DNA from: Colwellia sp. Arc7-D
GTDB taxonomy: Bacteria; Pseudomonadota; Gammaproteobacteria; Enterobacterales; Alteromonadaceae
Length of the DNA: 64,000 nucleotides
Direction of reading: 5' to 3'
Assembly (NCBI RefSeq): GCF_003061515.1
Contig: NZ_CP028924.1
Span: forward strand, 3,844,001-3,908,000
The position numbers and the translations under genes are program-made. Positions within the stretch are counted from its first letter, which is position 1. The number at the start of each line of letters is the position of its first letter. Below the pieces are notes generated by a model. It saw only the letters and a list, made by a program, of their open reading frames with translations. It made no database searches and was not told where the DNA came from. Below are positions 52,407 to 60,805 of this stretch, one piece after another.

Positions 52407-52913
52407 CAAAACTCATATTTATTGTCGGCACCGTTAAGTCAATAAAAAAGCTGCGAAATATCGAAAATTACGGTAAACTCAACGCGTTAAATATTAACAT
52501 TCGATACCATATAAAATAATGAATTAGCTAACTTATCGTTAAAGTTGGGAATTTAGCACAATCGAATTACCTCAAGCATATTCATTCTCGGCTTTGCCTG
52601 TAAAGTCGAAATGCATTACATATTCATTTAGTCGAATTTTCACTCATTTGGTATAATTTAATAGAAAGTTAATAATTGTCATTTATCATCGGGCTGTTTA
52701 ACTTTTTTGGTTAATTTTTTTGGTTCAAGTTTACGAGACTAAAGTAACCTTAATTAACCTCAAAATAATGTAGTTTTCAATTATATATGGCGTACTCACA
52801 CGTTAATTTGATTGTAATGCATAATATTCAGGTGCTAAATACCATATTAAACACCTGACAGTAAGTTCAACATCCTTAACAGTTTTCGTTTTGTAGCGGC
52901 AAAAGGTAAAAGT
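52407..52913. other. Gene-free region ahead of mgtE
   Basis: 507 bases. An extended -10, TG plus one base then TATAAT (52652-52657), would give mgtE a 5' leader near 250 bases. In it are two copies of a TTTTTTGGTTMA-like word (52695-52725) and a hairpin TCAGGTG/CACCTGA (52828-52858) with a 17-base loop. It does not show the conserved elements of an M-box magnesium riboswitch as I know them. Confidence 0.45.
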
Positions 52914-54272
52914 ATGCCGGAAGTTTCCGAACAAGAATATAGTCACCAACGCCTCCAGCAGGTTAACGATGCCCTCGATAGCGGTATGTTTGTCTATGTC
53001 CGCAAGTTATTGCAAGACATGCCAGCTTACGACCTTGCCTTACTTTTAGAGTCATCTCCGACCAAAAGCCGTATGGCTCTTTGGCAGTTAATTGATGCCG
53101 ATCATCATGGTGATGTTCTTGAAGAGCTAAACGAAGAAGTTCGAAAAGGTATTCTAAAAAACATAAATCCAGAAAAACTAGCTGCTGTTGCAGAAGGGAT
53201 GGATGTTGATGATTTAGCCGAAGTTTTTCGAACATTACCTGACAGTGTTTACCAAGAAGTGCTTAACGCGATGGACTGGCAAGATCGCAGTCGTGTAGAA
53301 GCAGCACTTTCATTCGAGGAAGACACAGCCGGCGGTATTATGAATACCGATACTATATCCATTCGTCCTGATGTGACAGTGGATGTGGTGTTACGTTACT
53401 TACGCTTACGGGGTGAGTTACCCGAAGCGACTGACTCTTTCTATGTTGTTGACCGTGAAGATCATTTCATCGGCGCTGTTTCATTATCATCCATAGTAAC
53501 AGCGAAAGCAGAAACCATTATTTCTAGCCTCATAGATAAAGATATTCAGGCAATTACTGCTGATATGAATGAAAAAGATGTCGCGAAACTCTTTGAGCGT
53601 TACGATTGGTTTTCTGCTCCAGTTATCGACCAAGAAGGTCGACTACTCGGTCGTATTACCGTTGATGATGTTGTTGATATTATTCGTGAAGAAGCCGAAC
53701 ATTCCATGATGAGTATGGCGGGTCTAGATGACGAAGCTGATACTTTCGCCCCGGTACTAAAAAGTACGCAACGTCGCTCTATTTGGTTAGGCGTAAATTT
53801 AATTACTGCGCTTATGGCTGTTGCCGTTTCGAGTATGTTTGAAGGTATTTTAAACCAATTAGCCATTTTAGCTGTGCTTAACTCGCTTGTGCCTAGTATG
53901 GGGGGTGTTGCGGGTAATCAAACGTTAACACTTGTTATTCGTGGTATGGCGTTAGGGCATGTTGGTGAAAGTAACTCACGCATTTTATTATACAAAGAAC
54001 TAGCCATCGGTTTTTTTAATGGTTTAATTTGGGCGGTGTTAATTGCCTCTGTGGTCGCTATATGGCAACAAAACCTCATGTTAGGTGCCATTATCGCTTT
54101 TGCGATGTTAATGAATATGACCGCAGCCGGTATTGCTGGTGTTACTGTGCCATTAATGCTGAAAAAGATGAATATTGATCCCGCATTAGCCGGTAGTGTT
54201 ATTTTAACTACAGTTACCGACGTTGTTGGTATCTTTGCCTTTTTAGGCACAGCAACATTAATGTTAGGGTAA
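52914..54272 (+). CDS. mgtE: Magnesium transporter MgtE
   Basis: Mg2+ channel of the MgtE/SLC41 family. The N-terminal helical domain (about 20-130, with EDTAGGIMNTD leading into CBS), two CBS domains (about 140-255) that sense Mg2+, and five C-terminal membrane helices with the pore segment LVPSMGGVAGNQTLTLVIRG. 452 residues. The long leader upstream may add control at the RNA level. Confidence 0.95.
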   Translation: MPEVSEQEYSHQRLQQVNDALDSGMFVYVRKLLQDMPAYDLALLLESSPTKSRMALWQLIDADHHGDVLEELNEEVRKGILKNINPEKLAAVAEGMDVDDLAEVFRTLPDSVYQEVLNAMDWQDRSRVEAALSFEEDTAGGIMNTDTISIRPDVTVDVVLRYLRLRGELPEATDSFYVVDREDHFIGAVSLSSIVTAKAETIISSLIDKDIQAITADMNEKDVAKLFERYDWFSAPVIDQEGRLLGRITVDDVVDIIREEAEHSMMSMAGLDDEADTFAPVLKSTQRRSIWLGVNLITALMAVAVSSMFEGILNQLAILAVLNSLVPSMGGVAGNQTLTLVIRGMALGHVGESNSRILLYKELAIGFFNGLIWAVLIASVVAIWQQNLMLGAIIAFAMLMNMTAAGIAGVTVPLMLKKMNIDPALAGSVILTTVTDVVGIFAFLGTATLMLG

Positions 54273-54275
54273 CAA

Positions 54276-54305
54276 AAAAGCTGACAGTTTTAAGCTGTCA
54301 GCTTT
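54276..54305. terminator. Terminator between mgtE and pmbA
   Basis: AAGCTGACAG (54278-54287), a 7-base loop, CTGTCAGCTT (54295-54304), preceded by an A-run. It lies 5 bases past the mgtE stop and may serve both convergent genes. It is part of a stretch of related words up to 54400. Confidence 0.75.
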
Positions 54306-54402
54306 CAGTAAATACAAAAGATAGTTGTAAGTTTAAAGCTGTAAGCGATAGGCGAGATAAACTCTCTTTTTACTGACAGCTAATAACTTGAAACTCGTCC
54401 GT

Positions 54403-55776
54403 TTAACTTCCTGCCACTTGCATTTCATTAATAATAATAGAACCTGTGCGAATACTACCACGCATATCGGTATCGTTACCTATAGCGACAATACCAGAGA
54501 ACATATCCTGTAATTTTCCGGCAATGGTAATTTCATCAACTGGATAAGCGATTTCACCATTTTCAACCCAAAAGCCTGCTGCACCTCGCGAATAATCGCC
54601 AGTAACCACATTAACACCTTGCCCCATCAGTTCAGTTACTAACAAGCCTGTGCCTAGCGTTTTTAACATCGCATCAAAATCACCGCCTTTACCTTCACCT
54701 TGCATGCCGAGATTCCAGTTATGAATACCACCTGCATGCCCAGTCGTTGTCAGCCCCATTTTACGTGCCGAATAACTGGTTAAAAGGTAGGTAGCTAAGT
54801 TGCCATCAGTAATTATTTCACGATCAACAGTAGCTACGCCTTCGGCATCAAACGCTCCACTTGCTAAGGCTTTTTTCAAATGCGGACGTTCACTAATACT
54901 TAAAAATTCAGGAAATACTTGCTTACCAATGGAATCCATCAAAAATGAAGATTTTCGATACAAGTTACCACCACTAATAGCAGCAATAAAATGTCCAAAC
55001 AGCGTATTGGCGATATCAGCACGAAACATAACAGGGACTTTAGCCGTGGCTAATTTACGTGCACCTAATCTTGATAACGCTTCAATAGAAGCTTGTTGAC
55101 CGATTTTAGCGGCACTTTCCATCGCATTAAATTCACGACTCACGGTATAAGCGTAATCGCGCTGCATGTCATCACCTTCATTGGCGATCATCACACAACT
55201 TAAACTGTGACGGGTACTTGGATAACCTACGATCTGCCCATGGCTATTACCGTAAACTTTAAAACCTTCAAAACTTGCTAATGTCGCGCCATCTGAATTA
55301 GTAATGCGTTTATCATAAGCCAGCGCTGTATCTTCACACTCTTTCGCTAAGCTAATCGCCTGCTCTGTGGTTAATTTATGAGGATGATATAAGTCTAAAT
55401 CTTGCGGATCCATTGCAAGTAGCTCTTTATCAGCCATACCTGAGCATTCATCAACAGAGGTATACTTAGCAATATTCACAGCAGCTTCAATCGCTTGTTT
55501 TAAAGCTTGTTCAGACAAATCGGCTGTTGATGCACTACCTTTACGCCCTGCTTTGTAAACTGTAATACCCAGTCCACCATCATTAGTGAACTCAACGTTT
55601 TCAACTTCTCCTAAACGAGTACTAACACTTAGCCCTTGCTGGCGGCTCATTGCGACTTCAGCACCATCGGCTCCAAGTGATTTAGCCATAGACATGGCAT
55701 CATTTACACGTTTTTTAACATGCTCTATTTGCATTTGGATACTATCAGAATCGCTCATAGTTAAATTATTTCTCAT
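54403..55776 (-). CDS. pmbA: PmbA/TldE metalloprotease-family protein
   Basis: Partner of TldD; the complex processes the microcin B17 precursor and the CcdA antitoxin in E. coli. The family C-terminal half shows GHAGGIHNWNLGMQGEG, MGTGLLVTELMGQGVNVVTG and DYSRGAAGFWVENGEI. 457 residues. PmbA itself lacks the metal site. An alternative ATG lies at 55758; neither has a clear ribosome binding site. Divergent from darP, as in E. coli and relatives. Confidence 0.95.
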   Translation of the reverse strand: MRNNLTMSDSDSIQMQIEHVKKRVNDAMSMAKSLGADGAEVAMSRQQGLSVSTRLGEVENVEFTNDGGLGITVYKAGRKGSASTADLSEQALKQAIEAAVNIAKYTSVDECSGMADKELLAMDPQDLDLYHPHKLTTEQAISLAKECEDTALAYDKRITNSDGATLASFEGFKVYGNSHGQIVGYPSTRHSLSCVMIANEGDDMQRDYAYTVSREFNAMESAAKIGQQASIEALSRLGARKLATAKVPVMFRADIANTLFGHFIAAISGGNLYRKSSFLMDSIGKQVFPEFLSISERPHLKKALASGAFDAEGVATVDREIITDGNLATYLLTSYSARKMGLTTTGHAGGIHNWNLGMQGEGKGGDFDAMLKTLGTGLLVTELMGQGVNVVTGDYSRGAAGFWVENGEIAYPVDEITIAGKLQDMFSGIVAIGNDTDMRGSIRTGSIIINEMQVAGS

Positions 55777-55863
55777 ATTTTTTGATACAATTTACAGGAA
55801 TGTTTTTTGCTGCTACTGCTTTGTTGTATACTATAGGTAATTATCACTTTAATACTTAACATT

Positions 55864-56382
55864 ATGCCCCACTCTGCCAACGATATCGATGAATTAGAAG
55901 AAGAATTACTGAGTAAATCGGAAATAAAACGCGAAATGCATCGACTGCAAGATTTTGGCCTTGTCATCGTCAAAATGTCGAAACATCAACGCAGTAAATT
56001 ACCGTTAACGGATGATTTAAAAGCCGCAATGTTATTGGCCGATAAAATAACCAATAAACATGAAGCCTTACGTCGTCATGTGCGTCATATAGCTAAAATA
56101 TTAGCTGAGACGGATCTTGAGCCCATTAAGCAGGCGATGGATGTTATGGCTAATAAACATCAGCAAGAGTCTGTGAAGTTTGAAAAACTCGAAAAAATGC
56201 GTGATGATCTAATAGCCGAAGGCAATGAGCCCATTGAGGCTTTATTAGCAGAATATGACAATATGGAAAGACAAAAGCTTAGACAACTCGTACGTCAGGC
56301 GAAAAAAGAGCACAGCGCAGAAAAAGTAGGTAAACATAATCGTGATTTATTTGCTTACCTGAAAGCGCATGTAGTTTTTTAA
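55864..56382 (+). CDS. darP: Ribosome-associated protein DarP (YjgA, DUF615)
   Basis: Late 50S-assembly factor in E. coli. The family signature is EELLSKSEIKREMHRLQDFG near the start, with LRRHVRHIAKILAE and LRQLVRQAKKEHSAEK later. 172 residues, strongly charged and helical. Divergent from pmbA across 87 bases. Confidence 0.92.
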   Translation: MPHSANDIDELEEELLSKSEIKREMHRLQDFGLVIVKMSKHQRSKLPLTDDLKAAMLLADKITNKHEALRRHVRHIAKILAETDLEPIKQAMDVMANKHQQESVKFEKLEKMRDDLIAEGNEPIEALLAEYDNMERQKLRQLVRQAKKEHSAEKVGKHNRDLFAYLKAHVVF

Positions 56383-56403
56383 ATAAATATTGAAAATCTG
56401 CTA

Positions 56404-56449
56404 AAAAAAGACGCCTTAATTTATCATGAATTAAGGCGTTTTTGTTTTT
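56404..56449. terminator. Bidirectional terminator after darP
   Basis: ACGCCTTAATT (56411-56421), a 7-base loop, AATTAAGGCGT (56429-56439), with A-rich sequence on the left and TTTTTGTTTTT on the right. It should stop darP and, from the other side, the DapA-like operon. Confidence 0.9.
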
Positions 56450-56461
56450 CAGATCCTGACA

Positions 56462-57610
56462 TTATAAAATCGTATACTTACTAAATACTTTATAAAGTTC
56501 AGTACCTTGATTCACACTCGCTGATGCAAAATGCAGAATAGGAATAACACTGTGATCAAAATTGATATAATGCAATGGATCGCCGTCACCATAATTGTCC
56601 ATTCGAAGAATACGCGCTAAAGGTTCGCCTGCAGGAAGCGGTTGCCCGAACTCAGCAAGGTAATCCACCATGCCACCCATGGGCGAATAAAGTGCTTTGT
56701 AATCTTTTAATAAGCAACTATATCTTGTCATCGTTTTTGGCTGATACTGCTGACTATTAATCGCCCCTTGGTATTGTAAATAACTTAAAATACCTAAAGC
56801 GTCTTCATGGGCAACATCTAAATCAATTTGCTCTTGTGAACCCAACTCTACAGTAAAGCTTTCTTTGATAACCGCATTCTCACCTTGATTTTCATCGGTT
56901 TTGGTTATTGGAAAGTCTCGGCCTAATTCTGCAAATTTTAGCTGTAAATACCACCAAGGACAAAAAGTCGCTTCATCAAGTGCGCCATCAAAGCCATTAG
57001 GAATAAATAACACGTGTGGAATATCAAAATATTCAGCACTTGGTCGAGCATAGTCTGGACAATACAAATGTTTACTCGAAATTGGCCCCGTATGCAGATC
57101 TAACACAAGGTCGGCCTCCAGTGCGAGCAATTGCAACTGATAGGCAATTCGTTGACCTGTAGTAATACCATAAACATTGTGATTGAGTTTTTGCGATAAT
57201 TGCTTAACCATTAATGCTTGAAATGCCTGTGCTATTTCGGCATTAGACTGGTTTAAATGTGCCTTAGCAAACGGTTCGATAATACTTTCATCGAAATGAT
57301 ACATACGATTCCAGTTCTCACCGGTAATAGGATCAAATCGACCTAAGGTATATTCACCATTTTTATGATTACAGCCTACAGGATTCGCATAAGGTACTAA
57401 GGTGATACTGCCATTTAATTCAATATGTTTTAATTGTTCCAACAATTGAAAAATAACCGCGTTACCCTGCACTTCTGCGCCATGCATATTTGCTTGAATA
57501 TACACATTAGGCCCCTGACCATTACCTTTAATACGATAAACTGGCACAGTAAGTGTTGCTCCACTGGCCATTTCACCAACATGCATAACTTCTTTACTAA
57601 TTAAATTCAT
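56462..57610 (-). CDS. Succinylglutamate desuccinylase/aspartoacylase-family deacylase
   Basis: Zn-dependent M14-like amidase family that removes acyl groups (succinyl, acetyl) from amino acids. Zinc ligands fit His43 and Glu46 (NMHGAEVQGN) and His173 (LDLHTGP); Glu255 in SFTVELGSQE is the likely catalytic base. 382 residues from ATG at 57610, which follows AAGG; the frame is open upstream into the preceding gene. It ends an operon with a decarboxylase, a DapD-like acyltransferase and a DapA-like aldolase, so it may remove the acyl group that DapD adds, the job DapE does in lysine synthesis. The true substrate is not known. Confidence 0.82.
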   Translation of the reverse strand: MNLISKEVMHVGEMASGATLTVPVYRIKGNGQGPNVYIQANMHGAEVQGNAVIFQLLEQLKHIELNGSITLVPYANPVGCNHKNGEYTLGRFDPITGENWNRMYHFDESIIEPFAKAHLNQSNAEIAQAFQALMVKQLSQKLNHNVYGITTGQRIAYQLQLLALEADLVLDLHTGPISSKHLYCPDYARPSAEYFDIPHVLFIPNGFDGALDEATFCPWWYLQLKFAELGRDFPITKTDENQGENAVIKESFTVELGSQEQIDLDVAHEDALGILSYLQYQGAINSQQYQPKTMTRYSCLLKDYKALYSPMGGMVDYLAEFGQPLPAGEPLARILRMDNYGDGDPLHYINFDHSVIPILHFASASVNQGTELYKVFSKYTIL

Positions 57611-57639
57611 AGTTAACCTTAAGTTAGGCCTTGACCATA

Positions 57640-58902
57640 CTAACGTAAATACCAAGTAGCAGGTTGAGCTGCACGCACTTGCTCTATTTTACCTTGCTGA
57701 AGAACATATTCAGCAGCTATTGGGTGACAAAGAAAAAATGGCATACTTTCAGTAAAACCATAAGCCCCTGCCAAACCAAAAATTAATTGGTCATCAATGC
57801 CAACATCATTGGCTATTGCCAAGGTACCGAGTTTATCTAAACTAGTACAAAGTGGGCCATGTAAATCGAAATAACTCTCGCTTGCTTGAGACTCTCTAAG
57901 CATAGCTACAGGAAAAGGCTGTTCGGTAATCGCAGGGCGAATTAAATGATTAATACCACCCGAAAGTACCAATTGCTGTTGGTCGAAGTTTTCTTTCCGA
58001 TCAACAACAGAGGTAACATAATAGCCCATTTCGGCAACCGCAAAGCGACCTAGCTCCAACCAAAGTTCACTAACGCCAGCTCGGGCTTTTATTTTGGCTA
58101 AATCAGCAACAATATTATCCCAATGCAAGCTTTGGCCTGTTTGCAGATAATCTACACCTAAACCACCACCTAAATCTAAAACCTCTAGCGTCATTTCTAA
58201 TTGTTCTGCTAATGATAACAACGGCGTAACCATTTGTGACCAAAGCTCGAACATGCGTTCATTACTTAGCATATTCCCCCATTGGAATATATGTAAGCCG
58301 TTAATGTTTAAGGCTAAAAAATCACTTACTTTGATGGTTTGCCATTCTTGGCACGATAAACCAAAGGCGGTTACTTCATTACCGCCTAATGGATTTTTCT
58401 CACCTTCATCCCACTGGAGCTGAACTCTTAATAATACTTGCGGTCGACAAGACAACTCAGTCGCAGCTTCATTTAGCCATTGCAATTGGTTCAAGCTCTC
58501 AACAACAAAGGTACGAACCCCTTGTGTTAAAAACGCTTTCATTTGCTGTTTCGACTTTGCTGGTCCGGTATTAAGAATACGCTCAGCCTGCACATTTTGC
58601 GCAAGCACTTGTGTGAGTTCTCCTTGACTGGCAACGTCAAAATTAAAACCTTGCTGAGCTAACGTCGTGATCACACGTGACAATGGGTTTGCTTTCACTG
58701 CAAACCACAGTTTAATCACATCTTGTTGCATCAACGTTGACAAATGCTGTGCTAGATAATCTAAATCGTAAAGAAAAAATCCCACTTCATCTTGATCAAC
58801 CTCAGCGCCATTTTTCAGTGCGTTACGATGTTCGTTCAGGGGTTGAATTACAGACGGTCTTAGCCAATTTGGCCGAGTTGCTGTGTTTAACATTGCAGTC
58901 AT
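57640..58902 (-). CDS. Fold-type III PLP decarboxylase (LysA-like)
   Basis: Alanine-racemase-fold PLP decarboxylase related to diaminopimelate decarboxylase. The PLP Lys is about residue 70 (WFAVKANPL), the phosphate loop is LDLGGGLGVDY, and the dimer-site Cys-Asp motif is GPLCTSLDKLG. The usual HIGS/HVGS motif reads HIFQWGN and EPGR reads ELGR, so it is closer to the specialised branch (siderophore or exosortase-associated decarboxylases) than to housekeeping LysA. AGGA lies 7 bases before the ATG and overlaps the DapD-like stop region; gap 8 bases. Substrate uncertain. Confidence 0.82.
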   Translation of the reverse strand: MTAMLNTATRPNWLRPSVIQPLNEHRNALKNGAEVDQDEVGFFLYDLDYLAQHLSTLMQQDVIKLWFAVKANPLSRVITTLAQQGFNFDVASQGELTQVLAQNVQAERILNTGPAKSKQQMKAFLTQGVRTFVVESLNQLQWLNEAATELSCRPQVLLRVQLQWDEGEKNPLGGNEVTAFGLSCQEWQTIKVSDFLALNINGLHIFQWGNMLSNERMFELWSQMVTPLLSLAEQLEMTLEVLDLGGGLGVDYLQTGQSLHWDNIVADLAKIKARAGVSELWLELGRFAVAEMGYYVTSVVDRKENFDQQQLVLSGGINHLIRPAITEQPFPVAMLRESQASESYFDLHGPLCTSLDKLGTLAIANDVGIDDQLIFGLAGAYGFTESMPFFLCHPIAAEYVLQQGKIEQVRAAQPATWYLR

Positions 58903-58910
58903 TTTTTTTC

Positions 58911-59660
58911 CTAGCGCAGCACAGATTCAAGTTCTAAAGCGGCATTACTTTTTTCATCACGATATTTAATAATTATCGCACAGGCCATATTCAATCCTTG
59001 CTCTTCCGCCCAAGCACCTTTAACAGGTCGCGTACCCGGAACCACAACCGCATTTTCAGGAATGTCAGCGCCTTTCTCTAGCATGATGTTATTAACACAG
59101 TCATAAACTGGCACCGATGCAGACAAAGAAACACCTGGCGCTAATACCGCACCTTTTTTCACAACAATACCTTCAACAATAATCACGCCAGCACTTAAAA
59201 AGGCATTATCTTCAATAATCACTGGGCTAGCACCAATAGGCTCAAGTACACCACCAATTTGCACAGCGGCAGACACATGCACATTTTTACCTATTTGTGC
59301 ACATGAACCAATTAATGCGTGGCTATCAACCATAGTACCAGTATCAACAAAGGCACCAACATTAATATAGGCAGGCGGCATAATAATAACGCCCGGCGCT
59401 ACATAAGCACCTCGACGAACCGATGATCCACCCGGTACCATTCTCACTTTATCAGCAACAACAAATTCACGTGCGGGTAGGTTATGCTTATCAACAAAAC
59501 CGCGATAAGCACCGTCAAATTCAATATTTTCTCCGGCTTTAAATGCCGCTAGTATTGCTTCTTTGACGTTGGTATTAACTTGCCAAGTACCATCGCTATT
59601 TTGTTGTGCTGCACGTGTTTTGCCTGTTTCTAAATCTGTTAATGTTTGTTGCCAAGTCAT
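58911..59660 (-). CDS. DapD-like tetrahydrodipicolinate N-acyltransferase
   Basis: Left-handed beta-helix acyltransferase. DapD succinylates tetrahydrodipicolinate using succinyl-CoA. Shared motifs are VRRGAYVAPGVIIMPPAYIN, VDTGTMVDSHALIGSCAQIG and GGVLEPIGASPVIIEDNAFL. At 249 residues it is shorter than E. coli DapD (274), with a reduced N-terminal domain, and differs in the C-terminal hexapeptide turns (ISMGVYIG is LAPGVSLSAS here). The start overlaps the DapA-like stop (ATGA). It is likely a specialised paralogue, since housekeeping dapD normally lies near glnD and map. Acyl donor and acceptor are not certain. Confidence 0.85.
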   Translation of the reverse strand: MTWQQTLTDLETGKTRAAQQNSDGTWQVNTNVKEAILAAFKAGENIEFDGAYRGFVDKHNLPAREFVVADKVRMVPGGSSVRRGAYVAPGVIIMPPAYINVGAFVDTGTMVDSHALIGSCAQIGKNVHVSAAVQIGGVLEPIGASPVIIEDNAFLSAGVIIVEGIVVKKGAVLAPGVSLSASVPVYDCVNNIMLEKGADIPENAVVVPGTRPVKGAWAEEQGLNMACAIIIKYRDEKSNAALELESVLR

Positions 59661-60667
59661 GAATTTACTTCTCGAAGGTTAGTTGATGTTAAATAATGAT
59701 GTTGATCAGCACTTTCAGTGCTTTTAATCGTGTGAGCATGCGCTAAAGGGTTACTACTGTTAGCCTCTAACCATTGCTGAATTTTTTGATGAATATCTTG
59801 TAGGCCATGTTGCTCAGAAATTTCTTCATGGCATAAGGGTAAGCGCAGTTTTGCAGTACTGATTATGTTCAAATCAGCCATTAAAACTTTTACCGGTATT
59901 GGACTTGCGACCTGAAATAATGCTGCAATCGCTTTATGCCAAAGCGGAAACAGCCCTTCATTTTGATAAGCTAACGCCATTGCTACGTACTGTCGAGTAG
60001 CCACTGGCCATACGTTTGCACAAACTGATATCAAGCCTTTAACATTAACGCCGGCAAGATAAGGCATCATGGCATCTTCGCCACTATATATTTCAATGTG
60101 TGGACAATGTTCTTTGTAGGCAAGTAACTTATTAAGATCGCCACTGGCTTCTTTTAACGCCCAGCAATTTTTATGGTTTTGAAGTTGTTGTATGGTAGAT
60201 ATCGCGACTTCAACACTGCTGCGCGAAGGCACGTTATAAAGCATACAAGGGAAATTAGCGGCATCCAGTAGGCTTTTAAACCATAACGTTTGCCCGACAG
60301 GACCTGGTTTTGCATATATTGGACTACCGAGTAAATATGCATCTATCGGTAAGGTATTGCATTGTTCTATCCAGGCAAGTTGCTCGTTAAGGTTATAACC
60401 TCCAACAGCAACCATAATTGGCACTTGCAAGGGCATAGCACAAACGTATTCAACAATACTTAAATGTTCTTTAGCCGTTAGGGCAAGGCCTTCACCTGTA
60501 CTGCCTAGAAGTAAAATGCCATTTTTAGCAGCGTTTTGCTGTAAAACAAGTTTACGCAAACTGTCAAAGTCAATGTCATCATTGTCAAAAAGAGGGGTTA
60601 CTAGGGCTGTCCAAACCAAAGGCCGGTCAGTTAATAACTGATTTTCTATAGAATTATTTTGATTCAT
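59657..60667 (-). CDS. DapA-like dihydrodipicolinate synthase-family aldolase
   Basis: Class I aldolase that condenses pyruvate with an aldehyde. Motifs: GSTGEGLAL (pyruvate carboxylate site), Tyr144 in YNVPSRSS, and the Schiff-base Lys172 in ALKEASGD (numbering from ATG at 60667, 336 residues). The frame is open to a TTG at 60718, but GAGAG lies just ahead of this ATG. It has a C-terminal extension of about 30 polar residues absent from E. coli DapA. First gene of the four-gene operon and preceded by a structured leader. Typical DapA substrates (aspartate semialdehyde) are assumed, not shown. Confidence 0.85.
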   Translation of the reverse strand: MNQNNSIENQLLTDRPLVWTALVTPLFDNDDIDFDSLRKLVLQQNAAKNGILLLGSTGEGLALTAKEHLSIVEYVCAMPLQVPIMVAVGGYNLNEQLAWIEQCNTLPIDAYLLGSPIYAKPGPVGQTLWFKSLLDAANFPCMLYNVPSRSSVEVAISTIQQLQNHKNCWALKEASGDLNKLLAYKEHCPHIEIYSGEDAMMPYLAGVNVKGLISVCANVWPVATRQYVAMALAYQNEGLFPLWHKAIAALFQVASPIPVKVLMADLNIISTAKLRLPLCHEEISEQHGLQDIHQKIQQWLEANSSNPLAHAHTIKSTESADQHHYLTSTNLREVNS

Positions 60668-60805
60668 TTCTCTCGAACTCTTGTCGTTCGGAGAACTTTT
60701 AGGCGCTTGTATAGACAAAATTTCAAGGATGAAACTTGGCCTTTACAAAGGCCAGAAGCTCTCCACCTATAAGGTGACAGTTGCAAGGATTCAACCTCAT
60801 ATTAA
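60668..60805 (-). promoter_or_regulatory. Structured leader ahead of the DapA-like operon
   Basis: Five stems lie in line: GTTG/CAAC (60780-60795), CACCT/AGGTG (60764-60776), TGGCCTT/AAGGCCA (60737-60754), TTTCA/TGAAA (60721-60734) and, at the ribosome binding site, two that exclude each other: GTTC-TCC-GAAC (60686-60696) or TCTC-CGAAC with GTTCG-AGAGA (60671-60694), the latter burying the GAGAG before ATG 60667. The loops of three stems carry TCC on the minus strand, hence GGA on the plus strand. This could be a cis-acting switch or, read on the plus strand, a CsrA-binding RNA. No match to a known riboswitch was recognised. Confidence 0.5.
60723..60800 (-). CDS. Possible 25-residue leader peptide
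   Basis: An ATG at 60800 opens 25 codons (start MRLNPCNCHLIGG, end AKFHP) to TGA at 60723-60725, wholly inside the structured leader and just before the DapA-like gene. Features are a CNC motif at residues 6-8 and a hydrophobic middle (LLAFV). No strong ribosome binding site precedes it. It could be a control peptide, a product precursor, or chance. Confidence 0.25.
   Translation of the reverse strand: MRLNPCNCHLIGGELLAFVKAKFHP

Noticed and set aside
52407..52913. M-box magnesium riboswitch before mgtE
   Set aside because: No conserved M-box segments recognised; only a long leader with one hairpin.
60668..60805. Lysine riboswitch ahead of the DapA-like gene
   Set aside because: Too short and lacking the conserved multi-helix core of lysine riboswitches.
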